The position numbers and the translations under genes are program-made. Positions 35,799 to 43,666 of a stretch of DNA of 64,000 bases are shown here, one piece after another; position 1 is the first letter of the stretch, and every line of letters starts with the position of its first letter. Location of the stretch: NCBI GenBank assembly GCA_043814035.1, contig JBDRKJ010000007.1, positions 62,001 to 126,000 of the forward strand, read 5' to 3'. Below the pieces are notes generated by a model that was not told the DNA's origin, did no database searches, and saw only the letters and a list, made by a program, of their open reading frames with translations. The DNA is from Peribacter sp043814035. GTDB taxonomy: Bacteria > Patescibacteriota > Gracilibacteria > Peribacterales > Peribacteraceae.

Positions 35799-36101
35799 AT
35801 GCCATTCATTCCCCGCCAAGAATCCTTCACCTGCTCGCATTGCGGAATCGCCGTGGAACCACTGGAGAACGGAACATACCGCAACCATTGCCCGCAATGT
35901 CTCTGGAGCAAGCACGTGGACGACCGCGGACCGGGGGACCGTGCGGCCACCTGTGGCGGGCTCATGGAGCCTATCGGCTTAGACTTTCGCGGACCCAAGG
36001 GCTGGATGATCGTCCACCAGTGCACGAAGTGCGGAAAAACCATCACGAACAAGTGCGCTCCGGATGATGATCAAGCCAAATTCACGGCACTGCATCCCTG
36101 A
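35799..36101 (+). CDS. RNHCP-domain zinc-binding protein
   Basis: 100 residues. FTCSHCGIAVEP and YRNHCPQCLWSKHVD are the RNHCP domain (CxxC ... RNHCPxCLxSxHVD), followed by a second knuckle HQCTKCGKTITNKC. Two zinc sites are likely. The family is small and uncharacterised. It starts 9 nt after the helicase stop, so it is probably co-transcribed with the helicase and may share its function. Confidence 0.85.
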   Translation: MPFIPRQESFTCSHCGIAVEPLENGTYRNHCPQCLWSKHVDDRGPGDRAATCGGLMEPIGLDFRGPKGWMIVHQCTKCGKTITNKCAPDDDQAKFTALHP

Positions 36102-36326
36102 TTTTTGAAGTAATATTTTGTTCAATTTTTGTGGCTTCAGCAAGGGCTCTTTTCGATTTATACTTGAAAATCTATTGGCAGAACCTCTAGGCTGCGCAGC
36201 CTCATGCGTTGGTTCTGGATGCTCTGTGCCTTCGGCCTGCTTTTCATCGCTATTTGAGGAGCGTACTCATAGAGACAGCCGCGAACACGACTGCATTCTG
36301 CTACAGAAATACTTCACCTCCTTCCA

Positions 36327-36773
36327 CTATGCAGACTGTTTGAATTGGCCTAAGTACTGTTCGCTGAACGCAGGAGAAATCGGCATCGCTTCTTCTACTT
36401 TTCCTTCGGGCACCACGACCAGCTGATCTACATTCGTCTTCTGATCTGGCTGAATAGAAAGTGTGAAATCCCCTTTCTCCAATGCCTGCTTCAGGCTCAT
36501 CGACAGATGGAGTGAACGGAGAACGGACGACAGACCAAATTGTTGAATGTCTTCCTGCACCTGTGCGCGCAGCGCCTCAGCCAACTTGGGCTCCGACTCC
36601 ATGGCGAACTTAAGTTCTGCCAGAAGCTCGTTGCGTTCCATTTCGCGCTCCAGGTCTTCGGGGCCCTTCACCTTCTCGCGTAGACGCTCGTACTCCGCCT
36701 CACTTAAGTGAAAGCGTTCGCGCAGCCGCTGACGCTTTGTAGTAGGGATCCGGTCGAGCCAAGAGTCAGACAT
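36327..36773 (-). CDS. small helical protein (unknown)
   Basis: 148 residues from ATG 36773 (MSDSWLDRIPTTKRQRLRERF); an upstream ATG at 36827 adds a hydrophobic run encoded by the C/T-rich leader. The N-terminal 100 residues are charged helices (LSEAEYERLREKVKGPEDLEREMERNELL), and the C-terminus is a short beta-rich tail with FTLSIQPDQKTNVDQLVVVPEG. There is no signal peptide. It is on the same strand as, and 99 nt downstream of, the RNR gene. The gap 36102-36326 between it and the RNHCP gene shows no convincing gene. Confidence 0.6.
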   Translation of the reverse strand: MSDSWLDRIPTTKRQRLRERFHLSEAEYERLREKVKGPEDLEREMERNELLAELKFAMESEPKLAEALRAQVQEDIQQFGLSSVLRSLHLSMSLKQALEKGDFTLSIQPDQKTNVDQLVVVPEGKVEEAMPISPAFSEQYLGQFKQSA

Positions 36774-36872
36774 GGACGAAGAATACCAAGGAAACAGAGG
36801 AAGGAGAAGAAATAGAGGAATTTGCACCTTCGGTTCCCCCGTTTCCTTCGACTGCGCTCAGGGTGGCTCGCC

Positions 36873-39800
36873 TCAACTGCAGCCCGAAGTAGCGCCACAA
36901 TCGAGACAAACTTCGCAACTTCCATTCCTCTTCACTCGTACGCCGCCGCAGCCGGAGCAAATGGAGCCAGTGAAACCCTGCTGACGAGCCGTTTCGATGT
37001 GAGAGGAGCGAGACGTGGCACGCGGAGGATCTTCTTCGAGCAGTGCTGTCTGTGCAACACGTGCGTACCCCCCTACTGCTCCCTCGTCGACAATAGGCAA
37101 CGACATGGCAAAGGCATCTTTGCTCTTGCTTCCCTCCCGATACGCCTGCTCAATGAGCTCATGATTATGAAAGTGCATGGCTATATCTTTCGAGAGGAAT
37201 TTGAGCGCGAGCCATCGCCCTAGGTAATCCATGAGACTCTGCACCATGGGAATCTCTTTATTGGTCGTCATACCCATCGGTTCGAAACGCGTGCGCACCA
37301 GTTTCTCGCATAATACTTCGAGCGGTACGCCGTACTGCAGGTTCATCGAGAGGCTCAAGGCCAGCGTATCCATCACACCCGAAAGTGTAGAACCCTCTTT
37401 CGCCATCTTGATAAAGATCTCACCAGGCTTGCCGTCTTCGTAGAGCCCCACATGCAGGTACCCCTCGTGTCCTGCCACCGAGAACTTGTGTGTGAGTGAT
37501 GGACGCTCATCGGGAAGCTTGCGGCGACGCGGTACTTCTTTGATCACGATCTTCTCGACCACCTCGCGCTGCACAAGCGGCTCGTCGTTCTTCTCTTTCT
37601 TCTTCGTACTCTTGTGGGTGCGTGCCGCAAGCGGCTGACTCAGTTTGCATCCATCGCGGTAGAGAGCATTCGCTTTGAGACCGAGCTTCCACGAGAGCAG
37701 ATACGCATTCTGAATATCTTCGACCGTTGCTTCGTTGGGCAAGTTGATCGTCTTGCTGATGGCCCCTGTGATGAAAGGTTGTATCGCCGCCATCATGCGA
37801 ATGTGCCCCTCAACGGAAATGAGGCGTTTGCCGTGCTTGCCGCAGCGGCTGGCACAGTCGAACACCGACAGGTGCTCGGCCTTGAGGTGCGGGGCGCCCT
37901 CCACGGTCATCTGGCCACAGACGACGAGATTTGCGGCCTCGATCTGCTCCTCGGTGAATCCCAGTGCGGAAAGGAGGTCAAACGAGGGATCATCCGTGCG
38001 CTCAGGCGGAAAGCCCATGCGCGTGAGAGAATCTTGCGAGAGCGTCCACTTGGTGAACACCGATCGAAAATCGAAAACTTGAGGCAGGCTCTTCTCGATT
38101 TTGGCGATGTCTTCATCGGTAAACCCCTTGCGCTTGAGTGAGTCACGATTGATGAAGGGAGCACCCTCCAGACTCAGTGTGCCCAGAATATGCTGCAATA
38201 TTTCGCCAATCTGACTCTCGCTGTATCCGAGGAGCTGGAGCGCCGGCTTCATCGACTGGTTTACAATCTTCATGTAGCCACCGCCCGCGAGCTTCTTGAA
38301 TTTTACGAGAGCGAAATCGGGCTCAATGCCCGTGGTATCACAATCCATCAGGAGCCCGATCGTGCCCGTGGGCGCGATGACCGTAACCTGTGCATTGCGG
38401 TAGCCGTGCTCCTCGCCGCGCGCCAGTGCGCGATCCCAGCATTCTTTGGCCTGTGACAAGAGATCGGGTGGAGCCAAACGCTGATCGATGCCAACAGGTA
38501 ATACTTGAAGCCCTTCGTACTCACGCGCAGGCGCGTCGTACACCGCACGTCGATGGTTGCGGATCACCCGGAGCATGGACTCACGATTTTCAGTAAACTT
38601 CGCAAAGGCACCGAGCTTCTCGGCCATTTCTGCAGATGCTGCATAGGATTCGCCGGTCATAATCGCCGTAAGCACCCCCGCCCAGGCACGTGCCTCAGGA
38701 GAATCGTACGCAATACCCATGCGCATGAGCATGGCACCGAGATTGGCGTGCCCCAGACCCAGTGTGCGGTAGAGATAACTCAATTCGGCGATGTTTTTGC
38801 TCGGGAATTGCGCCATGAGTACCGAGATCTCGAGCACGATCGTCCAGAGACGCACCGCGTGCTGGAATGCCTCAGTATTGAAGGTGCCGTGCTCCTCGTC
38901 GTAGAACTTGAGCACGTTGAGGGAAGCTAAGTTACAAGCCGTGTTATCGATGAACATGTACTCGCTACAGGGATTGCTGGCATTGATGCGACCGGCGGCA
39001 GGACAGGTGTGCCAGTCGTTAATGGTCGTGTCGTACTGCAAGCCGGGATCAGCACAGACCCAAGCAGCGAAACCGATTTTTTCCCACAATTCGCGCGCTC
39101 GAATGGTCCTGCAGGCCGCAGGCGTGCGACCTTCTTCTTGTGCGCGCCGCCTCTCGGTGCGCCAGGTGAGACCCCAGTCGGTATCGTTCTCGACTGCTTC
39201 GAAAAACGCGTGTGGAATACGCACGGAGTTATTGGAATTCTGGCCAGATACCGTCTGATAGGCCTCGTCATTGAAATCGGTGGAGTAGCCGGCATCGGCG
39301 AGTGCAGCAACTTTCTTCTCTTCCTTCGACTTCCACTCGATAAACTCCACGATATCTGGATGATCGAGATCAAGACACACCATCTTCGCGGCACGGCGTG
39401 TGGTGCCGCCTGATTTGATGGCACCGGCAGCGCGGTCACCGATCTTAAGAAAGCTCATGAGCCCCGAGCTCATACCTCCCCCCGAGAGCGGCTCGCCAGC
39501 CGCGCGCAGACTCGAAAAATTCGTCCCCGTTCCTGATCCGTACTTGAAGAGGCGCGCCTCGCGCACCCACAGATCCATAATGCCACCCGGATTCACCATG
39601 TCGTCATTCACCGAAAGGATGAAGCAGGCGTGAGGCTGGGGATGGGAGTAGGAATCAGTGCTCTCGCGTACCTCCCCCGTCTTGGCATCGGCATAGTAGT
39701 GCCCCTGGGCAGGCCCCGTGATGCCATAGGCGTAGTGCAAGCCTGTGTTGAACCATTGAGGACTGTTCGGAGCCGCCATCTGGTGCACGAGCATGTACGC

Positions 39801-40256
39801 CATCTCATCTTCGAATGCCTGCGCATCCTGTGCGGTTTCGAAATAGCCCTCCTGCTGACCCCAGTGCCTCCAGCATCCCGCAAGGCGGCGAATCACCTGT
39901 TTCACACTTTGCTCCGACCCCGTGACCACGTTGCCGTCCGCATCGTGAAGCAGATTGCCCTGCGCATCGACTTGGGGAATTCCTGCACGACGAAAATACT
40001 TGCTGACCATGATATCCGTGGCCATCTGGCTCCATGCTGCTGGGATCTCGGCCCCTTCCATCTCAAAGACCACCGAGCCATCAGGATTCTTGATACGGCT
40101 CGTCCTGCGCTCATAGGTCACCTCCTCCAGCGGGTCATTGCCCGGCGTCGTGAAGACGCGCTGAACCGTAAGCCCCTTTTCGCGATGAGACGGGGCATTC
40201 TTGCCAGCGTGGTGTGAGACGGAGGATGCGGAGGATGACGAAGAAATGGGTGGCAT
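36873..40256 (-). CDS. nrdJ: adenosylcobalamin-dependent (class II) ribonucleotide reductase
   Basis: 1127 residues from ATG 40256 (MPPISSSSSASS); an upstream frame to 40352 lacks similarity. Motifs: the active-site Cys strand in CFILSVNDDM, KYGSGTGTNFSSLRAAGEPLSGGG, NPCSEYMFIDNTACNLASLN (second catalytic Cys and the NxCxE loop), and APTGTIGLLMDCDTTGIEPDFAL. The C-terminal zinc ribbon (CSGCGGVRVKRNG, CEVCLDCGATSGCS) carries the redox-active cysteines. It reduces ribonucleotides using B12. No cobalamin biosynthesis genes or B12 riboswitch were found nearby, so B12 is probably imported. The leader is pyrimidine-rich (ttatcttttctttcc). Confidence 0.95.
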   Translation of the reverse strand: MPPISSSSSASSVSHHAGKNAPSHREKGLTVQRVFTTPGNDPLEEVTYERRTSRIKNPDGSVVFEMEGAEIPAAWSQMATDIMVSKYFRRAGIPQVDAQGNLLHDADGNVVTGSEQSVKQVIRRLAGCWRHWGQQEGYFETAQDAQAFEDEMAYMLVHQMAAPNSPQWFNTGLHYAYGITGPAQGHYYADAKTGEVRESTDSYSHPQPHACFILSVNDDMVNPGGIMDLWVREARLFKYGSGTGTNFSSLRAAGEPLSGGGMSSGLMSFLKIGDRAAGAIKSGGTTRRAAKMVCLDLDHPDIVEFIEWKSKEEKKVAALADAGYSTDFNDEAYQTVSGQNSNNSVRIPHAFFEAVENDTDWGLTWRTERRRAQEEGRTPAACRTIRARELWEKIGFAAWVCADPGLQYDTTINDWHTCPAAGRINASNPCSEYMFIDNTACNLASLNVLKFYDEEHGTFNTEAFQHAVRLWTIVLEISVLMAQFPSKNIAELSYLYRTLGLGHANLGAMLMRMGIAYDSPEARAWAGVLTAIMTGESYAASAEMAEKLGAFAKFTENRESMLRVIRNHRRAVYDAPAREYEGLQVLPVGIDQRLAPPDLLSQAKECWDRALARGEEHGYRNAQVTVIAPTGTIGLLMDCDTTGIEPDFALVKFKKLAGGGYMKIVNQSMKPALQLLGYSESQIGEILQHILGTLSLEGAPFINRDSLKRKGFTDEDIAKIEKSLPQVFDFRSVFTKWTLSQDSLTRMGFPPERTDDPSFDLLSALGFTEEQIEAANLVVCGQMTVEGAPHLKAEHLSVFDCASRCGKHGKRLISVEGHIRMMAAIQPFITGAISKTINLPNEATVEDIQNAYLLSWKLGLKANALYRDGCKLSQPLAARTHKSTKKKEKNDEPLVQREVVEKIVIKEVPRRRKLPDERPSLTHKFSVAGHEGYLHVGLYEDGKPGEIFIKMAKEGSTLSGVMDTLALSLSMNLQYGVPLEVLCEKLVRTRFEPMGMTTNKEIPMVQSLMDYLGRWLALKFLSKDIAMHFHNHELIEQAYREGSKSKDAFAMSLPIVDEGAVGGYARVAQTALLEEDPPRATSRSSHIETARQQGFTGSICSGCGGVRVKRNGSCEVCLDCGATSGCS

Positions 40257-40516
40257 GGAGAGCGGCGGAAAGAAAAGATAACACATCATCTTGTGTGTCA
40301 TCCCGTGCAATAACACAAGATATTGATACTCACGGTCAGGGTCAAATTCCACTCTTCGTCATATTCCCATCTGACCGATCGATCAAAAAAGGGCGATACT
40401 GTCCCATAGGATGCATTTGAAAGAAAGGGGGCCATAGTGTGAGCGCGAATCATTTTGCAAAGGCAGTAAAGATCAAATGATCGCCGCTCCCGCCGCCACC
40501 CGCCCTCGCGTATCAT

Positions 40517-41194
40517 GTGCACGTGCACGTCCTCGTTCTCGTCGCCGGTACGAATCAACCCAGCAACTGTGAAACGCTCGCCGATGCGTTCATTGCAGGG
40601 ATCGGAGAGGAAGGACTCGCTGCGCAGAAGTTGCGCCTCGCGGATCTCGCCATTGAGCACTTCTCGCTCAAACATTACGAGCCTCATGCGCCAGAAGAGC
40701 CTGATTTCGGCATGGTTCGTGAGGCCCTGCAGGGAGCAGTCGGCCTCGTCATTGCCAGCCCCATCTGGAATTTTGGCGTACCGGCTCACCTGAAGAACTT
40801 GATCGACCGGTGCGGCAGTTTCGCCCTCGACCGCACACAGGGGCGTGGAAAACTGAGAGGGCTCCCCCTCTTCATCCTCTTTACCGGCGGAGCGCCCAGC
40901 CCGGCATGGAGAGCCACGCTCAAATCCGCAACATCAGGAATTCCCCTTTCTCTGAAATACTTCGGCGCAACACATGCCGGCACACACTTTGAATCCAGAT
41001 GCACACTGGGCCGTGGCCGCTTTGGCCTCGTCGTACACGAACGACCAGAGAGTCTCGAACACGTACAGCAAGAGGGGAGGAAATTTGCGCACATCGCACG
41101 CAACTTCAGCGAGCACGGTTCTCTGCCTCCGAAACTCGCCACTGCCAACACACTGCGCAGCACACTCCAGAAAGTCTTCGGAAGATTCCTCTAG
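40517..41194 (+). CDS. NAD(P)H-dependent FMN reductase family protein
   Basis: 225 residues from GTG 40517 (or GTG 40523). Flavodoxin-like fold: VLVAGTNQPSNCETLADAF (phosphate-binding loop), then GLVIASPIWNFGVPAHLKNLIDRCG, the FMN-contact PxYNxxxPxxLKN-type motif, and LFILFTGGAP. It probably moves electrons from NAD(P)H to FMN or quinones. The N-terminal loop diverges from the usual GSxR form. A TATCAT at 40511-40516 sits immediately before the start, hinting at a very short leader. It converges with the NRAMP gene, overlapping by 4 nt. Confidence 0.85.
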   Translation: MHVHVLVLVAGTNQPSNCETLADAFIAGIGEEGLAAQKLRLADLAIEHFSLKHYEPHAPEEPDFGMVREALQGAVGLVIASPIWNFGVPAHLKNLIDRCGSFALDRTQGRGKLRGLPLFILFTGGAPSPAWRATLKSATSGIPLSLKYFGATHAGTHFESRCTLGRGRFGLVVHERPESLEHVQQEGRKFAHIARNFSEHGSLPPKLATANTLRSTLQKVFGRFL

Positions 41195-42459
41195 ATCAGG
41201 AGTGTGAAGAGCAGTATGGCTGCCGCAATCGACATTATCATCGCGAGTGACCAGCCCAGAATATTCGACAAGCGGGAATTCACCCTTCTGCCCATAATCG
41301 AGCGATTGCTCCCAATGAGGAGGATAAGAATGAGGAGCGGTGGTGCGGTTATGCCATTGAGGATCGCCGCCGCGTACAGGAGTTCGAACGAGGGCAAATG
41401 GAGGAAGTTGAGGAAGAACCCGATGCCCGTGGCAAGCGCGATGATCAGATAGAACATCGGTGCCTGCTTAAACGTGCGTGACAGGCCCTCGTGCCATCCG
41501 AATGCCTCGACGAACGCATACGAAGCTGACCCTGCCAGAATGGGCACTGCGAGAAGCCCTGTGCCAATGATGCCAAGCGAGAAGAGTAACGCGGCAAATG
41601 GCCCGGCGAGTGGCTGGAGCATGGCGGCAGCCTCAGTGGCAGTTGCGACAGTACGAATATTGTTTGCGCCGAGTGTGGAGGCGGACGTGGTAATGATGAA
41701 GAACATGACGAGATTGCTGAACACCATGCCCACGGCCGTATCGGTGCGCATCGATCCGAGGAGCTTCTTGCTCAAACGGGGTTTGCCCCGGCCCATAGAA
41801 GGCAGGAGGTGCAGAGCCACTTCTTCTTCTACTTCTTCATCTGCCTGCCAGAAGAAGAGGTACGGTGAAACTGTGGTCCCGAGCAGAGCGACAATGTTCA
41901 CCAATTCTGCACGTCCGAACGAGAAAGAAGGAATGAAAAGGTTATGGAATATTTCACCCCACGGCTGATCCACCGAAAAGGCAGCGAAGACGTAAGCCAG
42001 AAGCGCAATGGCGAATACCTTTAGAAACTTTGCGTACGTACGGTAGCTGATGAACACCTCGAGGCAGATCACGAAGAGCGTAAACACGACCAGCCACACC
42101 CATCGCGAAATCGGCGAGATGAGTTCAGCCGCAGATGCCATGGCTCCCAGATCCGCACCAATGTTGAAGATGTTCGCCACGAGGAGGAGGAGCACCGCCG
42201 TGAAAAGGAGCGGACGTGAGTAGTGACGGCGAATGAGGCCCGAGAGCCCCTTGCCCGTCACGAGGCCAATGCGACCGCACATCTCCTGCACCGCAATCAT
42301 GAAGGGCGTGATAAAGAGGGCAAACCATAGCTGCGCGTAGCCAAATGCCGCCCCTGTCTGCGCGTACGTGGCAATACCGGAAGGGTCATCATCCGCCGCG
42401 CCGGTGATGAACCCGGGGCCGAGGACGCGAAGGAGATTTTTAAACCGTCTACGCTTCAC
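41191..42459 (-). CDS. NRAMP-family divalent metal transporter (divergent)
   Basis: 422 residues with 11 likely TM segments. TM1 has GFITGAADDDPSGIATYAQTG where canonical Nramp has DPGN. TM6 has GTTVSPYLFFWQADEEVEEE instead of the MPH motif. These match the Nramp-related branch (NRMT-like or uncharacterised), so Mg or other metal transport is possible rather than strict Mn/Fe. It starts ~20 nt upstream of the ribD stop on the same strand, with a 43-nt gap, so possibly one transcript with ribD. Confidence 0.85.
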   Translation of the reverse strand: MKRRRFKNLLRVLGPGFITGAADDDPSGIATYAQTGAAFGYAQLWFALFITPFMIAVQEMCGRIGLVTGKGLSGLIRRHYSRPLLFTAVLLLLVANIFNIGADLGAMASAAELISPISRWVWLVVFTLFVICLEVFISYRTYAKFLKVFAIALLAYVFAAFSVDQPWGEIFHNLFIPSFSFGRAELVNIVALLGTTVSPYLFFWQADEEVEEEVALHLLPSMGRGKPRLSKKLLGSMRTDTAVGMVFSNLVMFFIITTSASTLGANNIRTVATATEAAAMLQPLAGPFAALLFSLGIIGTGLLAVPILAGSASYAFVEAFGWHEGLSRTFKQAPMFYLIIALATGIGFFLNFLHLPSFELLYAAAILNGITAPPLLILILLIGSNRSIMGRRVNSRLSNILGWSLAMIMSIAAAILLFTLLI

Positions 42460-42502
42460 AAGTCAGCACTGTAGGGCAGAACCTCTCGTTGTGAAAGCGC
42501 TC

Positions 42503-43483
42503 TTACTCTCCCCCTCCCTCCAGCACTACCTCGGCATCGATCACTCCTGCGCTTCGAAAATTCCGCCATGTCTCTGCTCCTCCCTCAATGAGAACGGAGG
42601 AAATTCCATGGAACGAGTCCGCGGGAGTCGTGAGTACGCTCCAGAGTGCAGGAAGATCAAACCTGCCGTTCTTGAGAGGCACTTCCACAATCCGCACTCC
42701 CCTGTCTGCAAGCGCTTTCACCTTACCGGAGTCGCTCTTTGAGCCGGTGACAATCAGCGTTCCGGCAGCCAGATCCCCGTTGATGACACGGGCAGCAAGC
42801 GGAATGCGAAGACGTGGATCCAGAATCACGCGCAATGGAGATGGCATGGAAAGGTCGAAGCGCACGGTAAGTTGCGGGTCATCGGTGACAATCGTCTGCA
42901 CACCCACGAGGATGGCATCGTGGCAACCCCGCAACCACTCGTGGACCCAGCGATCCTGCACCCGAGAGGTAATCTGCATCGGGGAGCCATCGGGACGGGC
43001 AATGGCACCATTGCGTGCCCTAGCCTCACGCAGGGTCACCCACGGGCGTCCTCTGGTGCGTAGGCAGATGAACCCGCGATTGAACCACTCGCAACGCGCA
43101 CGCTCCATCGGACCAACGACCTCGATTCCCGCCTCGCGCAGACACGCAATCCCCTTCCCTTGCACCTGCGGATCTGGATCGATCATGCCGAAGACGACGT
43201 GCTTCACTCCCCTCTCGCGGATGATATCGGTACACGCAGGCGTCTTACCTGTGTGACAACACGGCTCCAGATTCGTGTAGAGCGTATCGGTCGGTTCGAT
43301 CTCGCCCGCAAAATCCTCGAGGAGTGTGCGCTCCGCATGGCGCTTGCCGAAGCCCTCATGAAATGCCTCCGCGATGATCATGCCATCACGAACAAGTACC
43401 GCTCCGACGAGCGGGTTTGTCCCCACGTTGCCACGGCCGCGTTCGGCGAGGATAAGGCAGCGGTGGATGAACGGCGCGTGCAT
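42503..43483 (-). CDS. ribD: riboflavin biosynthesis protein RibD (deaminase-reductase)
   Basis: 326 residues from ATG 43483 (MHAPFIHRC). The N-terminal deaminase has zinc ligands in KRHAERTLLED (HAE) and LEPCCHTGKTPAC (PCC...C). The C-terminal reductase (about 150 on) has RPWVTLREARARNGAIA, GVQTIVTDDPQLTVR and SSVLIEGGAETW. It would convert the pyrimidine intermediate of riboflavin synthesis. The remaining rib genes are not in view. The protein ends abruptly in GGGE, slightly short of typical RibD, so the last helices may be missing. Confidence 0.92.
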   Translation of the reverse strand: MHAPFIHRCLILAERGRGNVGTNPLVGAVLVRDGMIIAEAFHEGFGKRHAERTLLEDFAGEIEPTDTLYTNLEPCCHTGKTPACTDIIRERGVKHVVFGMIDPDPQVQGKGIACLREAGIEVVGPMERARCEWFNRGFICLRTRGRPWVTLREARARNGAIARPDGSPMQITSRVQDRWVHEWLRGCHDAILVGVQTIVTDDPQLTVRFDLSMPSPLRVILDPRLRIPLAARVINGDLAAGTLIVTGSKSDSGKVKALADRGVRIVEVPLKNGRFDLPALWSVLTTPADSFHGISSVLIEGGAETWRNFRSAGVIDAEVVLEGGGE

Positions 43484-43616
43484 GAGGGAAGTATGGCACA
43501 ACTGCGCAATAGCATGCCGTTCAACCGGCCAGAAAATCCGGATATCTTTCGACGTATTCCATGATGAATTAAAGAGAGCTCATGACCTGCCCGACTGTCG
43601 TCGTTCAGGCGAGGAT

Positions 43617-43666
43617 AAAAACCGTCCGAAGGTCCCTGTGGGAAGGTTTGTCTTTCATGAATTATC
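43617..43666 (-). terminator. repeated 3'-end element after fusA (copy 5)
   Basis: Read on the minus strand, the fusA TAA is followed by TTCATGAAAGACAAACC, TTCCCACAGGGACC, TTCGGACGG and TTTTTAT. AAACC...GGTTT arms and an inner TCCC-ACA-GGGA stem form a hairpin before the T-run. It is identical over 35 bp to 30568-30602. Confidence 0.65.

Noticed and set aside
36118..36426. 102-codon plus-strand frame after the RNHCP gene
   Set aside because: Composition is unlike a protein and it overlaps the better-supported minus-strand gene at 36327-36773.
40257..40516. Possible B12 riboswitch before nrdJ
   Set aside because: No B12-box-like sequence or conserved fold elements could be found in this gap; it holds no convincing feature.
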